A stretch of DNA of 8,823 nt from Candidatus Rifleibacteriota bacterium (GCA_022704885.1 JAKJFO010000086.1:7259-16081); one strand, 5' to 3'. Counted from the stretch's first letter, positions 1 to 6,303 are shown. Numbers and translations: made by a program. The notes: generated from the letters alone by a model not told the origin.

Positions 1-11
1 AAGGAGTGTAC

Positions 12-49
12 AATGAAAAAAGCGCATGCATTTCTGCGCTTTTTTCATT
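12..49 (-). terminator. Rho-independent terminator of the SpoIID-like gene
   Basis: A perfect 15-bp inverted repeat (12-26 against 35-49) encloses an 8-nt loop. The GC-rich core GCGCA/TGCGC sits next to runs of six A and six T, so the hairpin has a U-tract in either direction. It starts 9 nt after the stop codon of the minus-strand SpoIID-like gene. It could also end a plus-strand gene lying to the left of the window. Confidence 0.9.
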
Positions 50-57
50 TTAGCAGA

Positions 58-1263
58 CTATTTAATTTCGGTGCCGGGATAGTAGAACTTGAGAATATCG
101 AGATACTTCTGTGATTTCTTAGCAAGACCATCGGTACCGTACATACAAAGGCCAACACCGTCGCCCTGACCCATGCCACGGAAAATTATACTGCGACGCA
201 AAAACTCCATGGTAAATTTCATGCTTTTGATGCCGTTCGGTCCGAAGAACTCGTTCAACTCACGATGAAAGTCGACGCCAGCCACGCTTTTAGGCACTCG
301 ACCTCGCAATGTAACCTGCTGTATGCGACCGGCTGCGTCAACCTTTTCAGGTTCCCAGCCGTTATAAATTCTTTCGGCGCCGCCGGCAAATGCCATTGAA
401 AGAAAATCGAGAACATCGACTTTCTGCAATTCGATCGACCAGTGAAAGCCCGGGCTATGAAAGCAGTTTTCGGATCCCTTTCCTTCGAGAAGATCTGAAT
501 GAGCGGGGTGATAAGGTTCTTCAACGCCGTAGATATCTTTGGCAGAAGAAATTCGGCCACCGCATGTATTGTGATATCTCGGAAAAATGAGTTTGCCACC
601 ATGTCTTATCATCAGACCTGCTGTCATGCTTGCAAGAATATCGACAAGTTCGCGATTGTAGCCACACCCGGCAAATGGAAAGCAATGCGAACTATCGCAG
701 ACATCATAAGGAGAATCTTTGTGTTGAGGGTTTTCCAGAAGCCAGGCAAGACGGGTCCGTGCCATGACACATAGAGCCTTAAGTGCTTCAGGTTCATTGG
801 TGATACCGAGTCTGGAAATGCTTGAGACAACGTGCTGATGAACGCTGACAGTATCGACGAGGCGAAGTGAATTTTCTGCAAATGAAACAGTCAGGGTGCC
901 CTGCAGCAGAACTGGCGGCTGATCTGGGATTTCAAGGTTCAGCAGATCGCCACCATGAATGCTGATAGTTTCATAGCCGGCGCTAAACTCTTTTCCATCA
1001 GAAGTTCTGGCTACCATGCCCTTGGGAACCAGCATAATAGTGCAATCTTCACCCTCGTTGAGCAGATCACGCGTTGAGGTCGCCCCTCCGAATTCAATTC
1101 TCCAGTTGCCACTGAACGACTGCACTCGAAGGGTCGTGAATTCTTCTTCGGGGTCTATGCCAATTCTGATATTCTGTTTATCTATGGTCTGAGAACAGCA
1201 GGGAAGCGAAAAAGCCAGAAATATGGTTATTGAGAGTATTGTAAAAATCTTGTTCATAAACAT
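58..1263 (-). CDS. Secreted SpoIID/LytB-domain protein, probable peptidoglycan lytic transglycosylase
   Basis: The 401-residue protein has an N-terminal hydrophobic segment (about 4-21) followed by PCCSQ, so it is exported. The cysteines at 22-23 could be a weak lipobox, but the context LPCC is not classical. The SpoIID/LytB signatures are all present. EALKALCVMART is at 159-170, where the Glu matches the catalytic residue of the family. A Cys/His cluster YDVCDSSHC is at 186-194, YHNTCGG at 230-236, and the C-terminal GQGDGVGLCMYG at 365-376. SpoIID cleaves peptidoglycan glycan strands during engulfment in endospore formers, but many non-sporulating bacteria carry related domains for cell-wall work. 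Nothing else here points to sporulation. No Shine-Dalgarno precedes the ATG; a promoter -10 box ends 6 nt before it, favouring the first ATG (1263) over the third codon (1257). The gene lies 28 nt downstream of the TPR gene and ends at a strong terminator. Confidence 0.88.
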   Translation of the reverse strand: MFMNKIFTILSITIFLAFSLPCCSQTIDKQNIRIGIDPEEEFTTLRVQSFSGNWRIEFGGATSTRDLLNEGEDCTIMLVPKGMVARTSDGKEFSAGYETISIHGGDLLNLEIPDQPPVLLQGTLTVSFAENSLRLVDTVSVHQHVVSSISRLGITNEPEALKALCVMARTRLAWLLENPQHKDSPYDVCDSSHCFPFAGCGYNRELVDILASMTAGLMIRHGGKLIFPRYHNTCGGRISSAKDIYGVEEPYHPAHSDLLEGKGSENCFHSPGFHWSIELQKVDVLDFLSMAFAGGAERIYNGWEPEKVDAAGRIQQVTLRGRVPKSVAGVDFHRELNEFFGPNGIKSMKFTMEFLRRSIIFRGMGQGDGVGLCMYGTDGLAKKSQKYLDILKFYYPGTEIK

Positions 1264-1269
1264 GTGAAA

Positions 1270-1298
1270 ATAATAATGCAGGCGGCGCTATTTAGCAA
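1270..1298 (-). promoter_or_regulatory. Promoter of the SpoIID-like gene, predicted leaderless
   Basis: On the minus strand TTGCTA (1293-1298) and TATTAT (1270-1275) are separated by 17 bp, a good sigma-70-type arrangement. The -10 box is followed by six bases and then ATG, which puts the expected transcription start at the start codon. The -35 box overlaps the stop codon of the upstream TPR gene. Transcription through from that gene is also possible, since no terminator lies between them. Confidence 0.6.
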
Positions 1299-2710
1299 AC
1301 AAAATGTTGCAATAACCCGATCATCAGCCGGACAGGATATAGAAATGCGCGAAAAAACGGTCGCGAAAAGCGGTAATTCTCAACCGCCCGGGTAATCGGC
1401 GGACTGGTCCGTACATACACGCTGTTTAAAGCCATACCCACTCGCGAAGTCAAAAGAAATTCCCGCCTGAACCATCTGAATTCGTTGACCACTTCAGGGT
1501 CACCGCGATAGGCGAAGCTGGCAATGAAACAGAGTGACGATGAGGACTCGCGGTCAAATGAAGTTACGTACTTTTTGTTGATGACATATATCATTGCCTT
1601 GGTTTTGTACGAATCTTCAAGTTGTCCAAGATATTTCTGGGTGGTATAGAGCTGGTCAAGAAGATCGACATTCTCAGGAACGTATTCAAGAGCTTTTACT
1701 ATGCACTTCTGAGCTCTGCGAAAATGTCCTTCACCAAGACTCAGCCCAAGTTCCAATCCTTTATGCAGATATATTCCGGCAGCTTTGCAGAGAATGCCAT
1801 ATTTGGTTTCATTAATGTTGTTCTTTATCTCAAGTACTTCATTGATGTTGCGATTATGATGCTCAGCTTCGCGGATTATCTGGTCAGCCGCGCTGAACCT
1901 TCGCAGCTCCGCGAATGATCTGGCCTTCAGCAGCAGCAGAGGCACGGTTGTTCGATAAGAAAGGTGCAATTCATCAACTTGCCTGATCACATCATGATAT
2001 TTTTTCTCTGTAAAGAGCTTCTTAACGTTGTTGATAGCCGACTCTTCGAGTTCAAGCTCACGAGCGGCCTGTCGTTTGCGCTCTTCTTCAGCAAGTTCAG
2101 CTTCTCTGGCCAGCTCCTGTCGCGTTTTTTCCCGCGACTTAAGAGCTGGAGAAAGCTCTTCAATACGCGCGTTCAGTTCTTCGACCAGGTCGTTCTCACC
2201 TAATATCTGATGGCAGCGCATGAGACCAGAAAGAGCCGGCACGCTGTCGCCTTTGAGCTCAAGCGCTTTGCGGTAGGTTTCCATAGCTTTCTGAACTACA
2301 GCCGAGAGAATCTTGTCATTCTCTTCTCGCATTTTTTCGCGCGCCAGCGAGTCTGCCTTCTTGATGCTTTCGGTAAACTTCGCTTCTTTGTCGTCGCGTT
2401 CGTAGAGCAGATTGTTGCCGTGCAAAACGAGACTGTCAAAGTAGATACCAGTCGCGTTCTTGAGCAGTTCCTCGACCCTGTCGTTGTCCGGATGCCAGCT
2501 CGAAGCCTCTTTAAGCACCTCATAGGCCACTTCATGCATGTTGACCTTGTTCAGCTCGATAAAAAAACTGTCGAGAAACTCCGGGTCAGCAGGGCACTCT
2601 GCCGAAAACGACCTGTGATATAATTTCAGCGCAGAAGCATGCTCGCGACTTCGCATGAGCGAGATAACCTTGCGCTTGTATTCTAAAATCTTCTTTTCGT
2701 GTGCGTCCAT
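1292..2710 (-). CDS. TPR/coiled-coil protein with C-terminal CFI-box domain
   Basis: The 472-residue protein is rich in amphipathic helices. TPR-like repeats lie around 10-100 and 140-175 and again around 228-375, for example the stretch RRAQKCIVKALEYVPEN. Between them (about 178-225) is a highly charged Glu/Arg/Lys/Ala coiled coil. From 394 it carries CFIASFAYRG, then a region with FRWFRREFLL (411-420), SPP (436-438) and a final hydrophobic helix (about 451-472). This matches the CFI-box C-terminal domain, whose usual form is CFIATAAYG and which ends many otherwise unrelated bacterial proteins; its role is unknown to me. There is no signal peptide. The C-terminal hydrophobic helix may attach the protein to the membrane, which is inference. 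The function is probably scaffolding or protein-protein contact. No SD precedes the ATG; a weak promoter lies just upstream, between it and the preceding terminator. Confidence 0.8.
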   Translation of the reverse strand: MDAHEKKILEYKRKVISLMRSREHASALKLYHRSFSAECPADPEFLDSFFIELNKVNMHEVAYEVLKEASSWHPDNDRVEELLKNATGIYFDSLVLHGNNLLYERDDKEAKFTESIKKADSLAREKMREENDKILSAVVQKAMETYRKALELKGDSVPALSGLMRCHQILGENDLVEELNARIEELSPALKSREKTRQELAREAELAEEERKRQAARELELEESAINNVKKLFTEKKYHDVIRQVDELHLSYRTTVPLLLLKARSFAELRRFSAADQIIREAEHHNRNINEVLEIKNNINETKYGILCKAAGIYLHKGLELGLSLGEGHFRRAQKCIVKALEYVPENVDLLDQLYTTQKYLGQLEDSYKTKAMIYVINKKYVTSFDRESSSSLCFIASFAYRGDPEVVNEFRWFRREFLLTSRVGMALNSVYVRTSPPITRAVENYRFSRPFFRAFLYPVRLMIGLLQHFVC

Positions 2711-2721
2711 TTTCAGTCAGT

Positions 2722-2749
2722 AAAATAACATAAACCGACGACAGGATAA
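2722..2749 (-). promoter_or_regulatory. Weak candidate promoter of the TPR/CFI-box gene
   Basis: TTATCC (2744-2749) and TATTTT (2722-2727) have a 16-bp spacer on the minus strand, followed by 11 nt to the ATG. This would give a leader of only about 4-5 nt with no SD. The boxes are weak (3/6 and 4/6). The site fits between the upstream terminator and the start codon, the only place a private promoter could be. Confidence 0.35.
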
Positions 2750-2754
2750 ACCGC

Positions 2755-2778
2755 AAAAAAAAATCCGGCGATGCCGGA
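2755..2778 (-). terminator. Rho-independent terminator of the 54-residue membrane protein gene
   Basis: Read on the minus strand, a perfect 6-bp stem TCCGGC/GCCGGA with a 3-nt loop (2764-2778) is followed at once by nine T (2755-2763). It lies 35 nt after the stop of the small gene at 2814-2978 and before the TPR gene. It therefore marks the end of a separate transcript and supports that small gene being real. Confidence 0.9.
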
Positions 2779-2813
2779 AGTGCAAAACATCCCAGATTGT
2801 CGTAATTACTCAA

Positions 2814-2978
2814 TCAATGCCGCTTTTTGAGCGGCGCGTTGCGTCCGAAATAAGACAGATCCTGTAATTTTTCGCGTCTCATCAGTTTGTGCAGCAGATA
2901 GGCGCGACTACAGACAAACAGAACTGTACTACATACCAATCCCCCAAGAAAACCCGCCACTAATGAATTAAGATTCAA
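2814..2978 (-). CDS. Small single-pass membrane protein (54 aa, TTG start)
   Basis: I do not recognise a family. The reading frame opens with TTG (2976-2978), preceded by a GGGGG ribosome-binding site about 8 nt away, and ends at TGA. A second in-frame TTG lies five codons upstream but overlaps that purine run. Residues 5-24 form one hydrophobic helix with small-residue spacing (AGFLGGL, 8-14) and two cysteines. After it comes a basic tail (RAYLLHKLMRREK, ending in KKRH). This is the layout of a small inner-membrane protein with a cytoplasmic C-terminus. A strong terminator follows the stop codon. The gene is divergent from the hydantoinase gene, and the two share the region 2979-3058. No membrane partner is evident nearby. 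The TTG start is inferred from the ribosome-binding site. Confidence 0.62.
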   Translation of the reverse strand: MNLNSLVAGFLGGLVCSTVLFVCSRAYLLHKLMRREKLQDLSYFGRNAPLKKRH

Positions 2979-3028
2979 AATTTCTACCCCCAATTCGATG
3001 TTTTGCGGTATCTTCTTCGGCAGACTTT

Positions 3029-3054
3029 TAAAATTTATGAATGATTACAGGAAG
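3029..3054 (+). promoter_or_regulatory. -10 box and ribosome-binding site of the hydantoinase gene
   Basis: TAAAAT (3029-3034) is a good -10 hexamer that places the transcription start near 3041. No convincing -35 box is seen; TTGCGG at 3003-3008 would need a 20-bp spacer. AGGA (3049-3052) then lies 6 nt before the ATG at 3059. An 18-nt leader would therefore carry a normal Shine-Dalgarno. The alternative is leaderless translation from the ATG at 3041. Confidence 0.5.
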
Positions 3055-3058
3055 CATT

Positions 3059-4459
3059 ATGTTTGATAAGGTACTGAAAAACGGCCAGGTGTTCTGGAAC
3101 GACGCTCTGGTGCAGGCAGATCTGGCAATTGCCGGCGAGCAGGTGGCAGCCATCGGCAATAATCTTAAAGGGAAAAGCGAAATCGATGTCTCTGGTCGCT
3201 GGGTTCTACCTGGTGCTGTAGACGTTCACACACACTTTTCACTGCCTTTTGCCGGAGCCGTCTCGGCTGACGATTTTTATTCGGGCAGCGTTGCCGGAGC
3301 CTGTGGCGGCGTGACGACCTTCATAGACTTCACCGCTCAGAAGGGCGAAGAGGGGGTTCTGGAAAGTCTGAAACGACGAAGGGAAGAAGCAGACGGGCTG
3401 GTTGCCATAGACTACTCTCTGCATGCCTGCATCGGCCGCTATTCTGAACAGGTGATCGAACAGCTGCCAAAACTGGCTGAACATGGTGTGACCAGTCTTA
3501 AAATCTTCATGGCTTACAGGCGCTCTGGATTGATGCAGAATGACGTCAGCCTGCTGAGAATTCTCGATGCCTGCCGCGACAACGGCATTCTGGTAACGGT
3601 ACACGCCGAAAATGGTGAGCTGATAGATTATCTCACAGACCAGGCCGCCACCTGCGGCAATCTTGGCATCGAAAGCCTGCCGAACACCAGACCAGTATTC
3701 AGTGAGACCGAAGCAATACGCCGTCTGGCTGATTTCTCACGATATACCGGCTGCAAAGTTTATGTGGTTCATGTGTCGAGTGGCGAGGGCGCGCAGATTA
3801 TCGGCTGTGAACGCCAGCGCGGCGCCCATATCGCCGGTGAGACCTGCCCGCAATATCTATACCTCGACGATCGTCAACTTGCCGGGCCAACCGGACATTT
3901 CTTCGGCTGTTGCCCGCCGATCAGGCCGCTGACTCAACAGCAGCTTCTCTGGCAACGCTTTGCCGCCAATGACCTGGCTGTCGTCGCTACTGATCATTGC
4001 CCCTTTACAACAACTGACAAAAACACCTGGCAAAATCGCATCACCAGCCTGCCCATGGGCCTGCCCGGCATTGAAACCCTGCCTTTGCTTGTTTTAAACG
4101 GCGTTCATTCCGAAAAGATATCGCTGCAACAAGCAGTTAAGGCTATTTCAGAAAATCCGGCACGGATTTTTGGCCTGTACCCGCGTAAAGGCAGCCTGGT
4201 GCCAGGAACCGATGCCGACATCATGGTATACAATCCAGATTGTAACCTTGAGATAACCGCGGCCGCCCTGCATATGAAAACCGATTATTCTCCCTATGAG
4301 GGACTGCATTGCCGTGGTTGCAACGAAATGACCATTCTGCGCGGCAAGATCATTTACAGCCATGAAAAAGGCTGGCAGGGCGAGAAGGGTGGGGGACGCT
4401 TCGTTTCGCGCCATGCCGCCGACCCTGAATTTTTCATGAAAAAGGGGCTGCCGCTCTGA
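3059..4459 (+). CDS. Dihydropyrimidinase / D-hydantoinase (cyclic amidohydrolase)
   Basis: The 466-residue enzyme belongs to the amidohydrolase superfamily, which hydrolyses cyclic amides such as dihydrouracil or 5-substituted hydantoins to N-carbamoyl amino acids in the cytoplasm. All ligands of the two-metal centre are visible. HTH is at 57-59, the Lys normally carbamylated is K148 in SLKIFMAY, VHAEN supplies H182, VHVSS H238 and TDHCPF D312. Further family motifs are GVTTFIDF (84-91), GETCPQYLYLD (260-270), GLPGIE (334-339) and GTDADI near the C-terminus. Length and motif spacing are normal, so it should be active. The start at 3059 is chosen for the AGGA 6 nt upstream and the usual N-terminus (MFDKVLKNGQ); a start at 3041 would add six residues. 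No dihydropyrimidine dehydrogenase, carbamoylase or transporter genes lie next to it, so dihydrouracil versus hydantoin specificity cannot be decided. The last codons form half of the shared terminator hairpin. Confidence 0.93.
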   Translation: MFDKVLKNGQVFWNDALVQADLAIAGEQVAAIGNNLKGKSEIDVSGRWVLPGAVDVHTHFSLPFAGAVSADDFYSGSVAGACGGVTTFIDFTAQKGEEGVLESLKRRREEADGLVAIDYSLHACIGRYSEQVIEQLPKLAEHGVTSLKIFMAYRRSGLMQNDVSLLRILDACRDNGILVTVHAENGELIDYLTDQAATCGNLGIESLPNTRPVFSETEAIRRLADFSRYTGCKVYVVHVSSGEGAQIIGCERQRGAHIAGETCPQYLYLDDRQLAGPTGHFFGCCPPIRPLTQQQLLWQRFAANDLAVVATDHCPFTTTDKNTWQNRITSLPMGLPGIETLPLLVLNGVHSEKISLQQAVKAISENPARIFGLYPRKGSLVPGTDADIMVYNPDCNLEITAAALHMKTDYSPYEGLHCRGCNEMTILRGKIIYSHEKGWQGEKGGGRFVSRHAADPEFFMKKGLPL

Positions 4460-4475
4460 TTGCGGCAGCCCCTTT
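4439..4475 (-). terminator. Shared convergent terminator, 14-bp hairpin
   Basis: A perfect 14-bp inverted repeat (4441-4454 against 4462-4475) has a 7-nt loop. On the minus strand it is followed by five T (TTTTT from 4443 to 4439), making a strong terminator 11 nt after the stop of the 49-residue Cys protein. On the plus strand only TTT follows, and the left arm lies within the last codons of the hydantoinase gene. It therefore serves that gene less well as a terminator, though it could protect the mRNA 3' end. Confidence 0.85.
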
Positions 4476-4486
4476 GCTGAACTACT

Positions 4487-4636
4487 TCAGGAGCGACTGA
4501 GAATGCACTTTTCGAGGTGCTCCATGTCTTCGTCGGTCAGATTCAGGGTGCGTTCATACCGGCTGACAATACGCTGGCATGCCGGGCAGTTATTACCAGA
4601 GAAGCGAAACAGCGCCACGAGTTCCTGAGCACACAT
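4487..4636 (-). CDS. Small four-cysteine (CxxC) protein, 49 aa, unknown function
   Basis: I do not recognise a named family. The gene has an excellent ribosome-binding site, AGGAGGTG (4644-4651), 7 nt before the ATG, and a 14-bp hairpin terminator straight after the stop, so it looks like a complete one-gene transcription unit. The protein starts MCAQELVALF and has NNCPACQRIV at 15-24. An acidic helix (about 33-43, LTDEDMEHLEK) follows, with a final Cys at 44. The four cysteines (2, 17, 20, 44) could bind one zinc, or CPAC could be a redox pair as in thioredoxin-like proteins; the chain is too short for a thioredoxin fold. There is no signal peptide or membrane helix, so it is cytoplasmic. 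TATACT at 4676-4681 is a possible -10 box about 25 nt upstream of the ribosome-binding site. The gene converges with the hydantoinase gene. Confidence 0.75.
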   Translation of the reverse strand: MCAQELVALFRFSGNNCPACQRIVSRYERTLNLTDEDMEHLEKCILSRS

Positions 4637-4651
4637 ATGAAGGCACCTCCT

Positions 4652-5027
4652 GCATAAAATATAAAATCTCTAATAAGTATATCGGCAGTACCCTGACCAT
4701 ACTTTATAGCAATTCAAGCAGGAGCATGCCCAACTATTCGTGCTCAGCGCAGCGGTGCTCGTATCTAAAGAAATCAGCAGGTATAAACAATTTTGAATTT
4801 AGGTTAAAAATTGTCATTACGAGGAGCGTAGCGACGAAGCAATCTCACTGTCTTAAACAGGTTTTTGCGCTGAAACAATGAGATTGCTTCCTGCTTCGGC
4901 TTCGCCTCGCAGTCGCAATGACGGAAAACCACACGTTCAATGTTGGCAAAGCATTAGTTCATATAAGTAAGCTTTTGTCGGAGAAACCACAATTTGACCA
5001 GGAATTGCCGAAACTTGAACCTTTTAC
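4652..5027. other. Gene-free intergenic stretch carrying a dispersed repeat
   Basis: Between the small Cys gene and the neuC-like promoter no reading frame has a credible start with ribosome-binding site and protein-like composition. The left part (4652-4812) is AT-rich and holds only the possible -10 box of the Cys gene. The middle (4813-4922) is the palindromic repeat. The right part (4923-5027) leads to the neuC-like promoter and shows no recognised RNA element. Confidence 0.6.
4813..4922. repeat. Dispersed palindromic repeat, copy 1 (MITE/REP-like)
   Basis: Two inverted arms, 4813-4847 and 4879-4922, enclose a 31-bp centre. The outer tips (GTCATT-A/G-CGA) and inner ends (GAAGCAATCTCA) match in both arms, while the middle of each arm differs (GGAGCGTAGCGAC on the left, a longer CTGCGAGGCGAAGCC type on the right). 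The core resembles the GTCATTGCGAGGAGCG...GAAGCAATCTC repeat found in intergenic regions of many unrelated bacteria. A second copy lies at 8348-8444. No transposase is present. Confidence 0.85.
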
Positions 5028-5056
5028 TTGCATGGCAGTTAAGGCTTAAGTAGAAT
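5028..5056 (+). promoter_or_regulatory. Promoter of the neuC-like gene, predicted leaderless
   Basis: TTGCAT (5028-5033) and TAGAAT (5051-5056) are separated by exactly 17 bp. Six bases (CAGCGT) then lead to the ATG at 5063, so the expected transcription start is at or next to the start codon. There is no Shine-Dalgarno in this interval. The spacer contains a small inverted repeat, TTAA-GGC-TTAA (5039-5049), that might bind a regulator. Confidence 0.55.
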
Positions 5057-5062
5057 CAGCGT

Positions 5063-6259
5063 ATGAGCAAAAAAGTCTGTCTGATAACAGGTTCACGAGC
5101 AGAGTGGGGGATTTTGCGGCCTCTTTATAAAGAGCTACAGCATCTTGGCGTGGCCGTGCGTCTCGTCGTAACTGGCGCACATTTAAATGCCAGCAGCGGG
5201 TTTTCGGCCAAAGAAATCGAAGCTGATATTGGCGATACTTTTGCCAAGGTTTACATAACACCTGACGACAGATCGCTGTCTGATAATGAACTGATGTTCG
5301 CATCGATGGCGGCAGCAATCGAAAGATTCGCAGCGTTTTTTGCAGACGAAAAACCTGATCTGGTCGTCTATTATGGCGATCGGTTCGAGATATACGCGGT
5401 GGCGACAGTCTGCCGGCTTCTCGGCATCAGAAGTGCTCACATCTCAGGTGGTGAAATAACCCGCGGCGCTTTTGACGATACTCTACGTCACTGCCTGACC
5501 AAGCTCAGCGACCTGCACTTCACTGCCACCGAAGGATTCAGGCAACGCGTCATTCAACTTGGAGAAGATCCAGAGCGGGTATTCAATACTGGCGAACTGG
5601 CGCTTGCCGATCTCGACCAGACGGCATTCATCTCAAAAAAAGAGCTCGAAAAAGAGCTCAAACACAGGCTCGACAATTTCTTTCTGATTACACTGCACCC
5701 TGAGACCTGCAACCATGGCTCAGTTAGAGAAGGAATGCTTCGACTATTGCATGTTCTGCTCAAGGAATATCCTGATACCAGGCTGGTTTTCACCGGTGCC
5801 AACGCCGACCCCGAAGGCGGCGAAATCAATGACTATCTGGCCGAAGCCGCGAAAAACAAGCCTGAGGTTGTCAGCTTTCATCGCAATCTAGGCCGGTTAC
5901 GTTACCTGTCTGTTGCGCGCATGGCACGCTGTGTAATTGGCAATTCCTCAAGCGGTATTATTGAGCTGCCGTCACTCAACATACCGGTTCTCAACCTCGG
6001 CAGTCGGCAGAGCGGGCGCCCGTGCAGCAAGGCGGTCGTCACCGCTACGTTTGCCGAAGCCTCTATCAGAAAAGCGCTCAAAAAGCTGCTGGCTCCGGGC
6101 TGGCGCGAAAAATGCGGTCAGCTTCCCAACCCCTATGAAGGGCGCGATGCAGCTCGAAACATCGCCGGCATTATCGCTGATTACGATTTGAGCAGCATCA
6201 GCAGTGAAAAGCAGTTTTACGACCTGCCGCAGCCGAAAAAACGCATTCAGGGCAAATAA
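5063..6259 (+). CDS. neuC: UDP-N-acetylglucosamine 2-epimerase (hydrolysing), NeuC/LegG type
   Basis: The 398-residue protein has the full GT-B-fold epimerase pattern. GSRAEWG is at 10-16 (usually GSRAEYG), GDRFE at 105-109 and SGGEITRGAFDD at 128-139, followed by LRH (141-143) and TKLSDLHF. HPET at 212-215 and GNSSSGIIELPSL at 293-305 come next, then GSRQSGR at 313-319. Length is normal. NeuC converts UDP-GlcNAc to free ManNAc and UDP, the first step towards sialic acid. Close relatives act on UDP-diacetamido-bacillosamine on the way to legionaminic acid, and motifs alone do not separate the two. SGGEITRGAFDD favours the hydrolysing NeuC branch over non-hydrolysing WecB. The gene stands alone: no neuB, neuA or glycosyltransferase is adjacent. 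A basic tail (PKKRIQGK) ends the protein. The start is fixed by the family N-terminus; no ribosome-binding site is seen, and the promoter abuts the ATG. Confidence 0.9.
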   Translation: MSKKVCLITGSRAEWGILRPLYKELQHLGVAVRLVVTGAHLNASSGFSAKEIEADIGDTFAKVYITPDDRSLSDNELMFASMAAAIERFAAFFADEKPDLVVYYGDRFEIYAVATVCRLLGIRSAHISGGEITRGAFDDTLRHCLTKLSDLHFTATEGFRQRVIQLGEDPERVFNTGELALADLDQTAFISKKELEKELKHRLDNFFLITLHPETCNHGSVREGMLRLLHVLLKEYPDTRLVFTGANADPEGGEINDYLAEAAKNKPEVVSFHRNLGRLRYLSVARMARCVIGNSSSGIIELPSLNIPVLNLGSRQSGRPCSKAVVTATFAEASIRKALKKLLAPGWREKCGQLPNPYEGRDAARNIAGIIADYDLSSISSEKQFYDLPQPKKRIQGK

Positions 6260-6286
6260 AAAAACCGCCTCGTGGGCGGCTCTTTT
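6258..6286. terminator. Bidirectional terminator between the neuC-like gene and the rplU operon
   Basis: The stem CCGCC/GGCGG (6265-6269 and 6275-6279) has a 5-nt loop. On the minus strand it is followed by seven T (6264-6258), giving a strong terminator for the ribosomal operon. On the plus strand TCTTTT (6281-6286) follows, giving a weaker one for the neuC-like gene. The A-run overlaps the neuC-like stop codon TAA. Confidence 0.8.
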
Positions 6287-6303
6287 AAACTGATGAAAAA
6301 AGG

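Noticed and set aside
13..114. A 33-codon plus-strand frame starting ATG AAA AAA with AAGGAG six bases upstream
   Set aside because: It runs straight through the terminator hairpin and into the end of the SpoIID-like gene on the other strand. Its opening residues are simply the stem sequence. The SD-like match is probably chance.
2210..2623. 137-codon plus-strand frame opposite the TPR gene
   Set aside because: Antisense shadow of a gene with clear TPR and coiled-coil composition; no start signal.
2819..2835. GCCGCT/AGCGGC hairpin near the end of the 54-residue gene
   Set aside because: No U-tract follows on either strand; it lies inside the coding sequence, and the true terminator is at 2755-2778.
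4579..4881. 100-codon plus-strand frame in the intergenic region
   Set aside because: It overlaps the Cys-protein gene in antisense and then reads through the palindromic repeat, giving VITRSVATKQS, a translation commonly produced by this repeat family. No ribosome-binding site.
4813..4922. CRISPR or attachment site reading of the palindromic repeat
   Set aside because: Only two inverted arms with no regular spacers, and no cas or integrase gene in the window.
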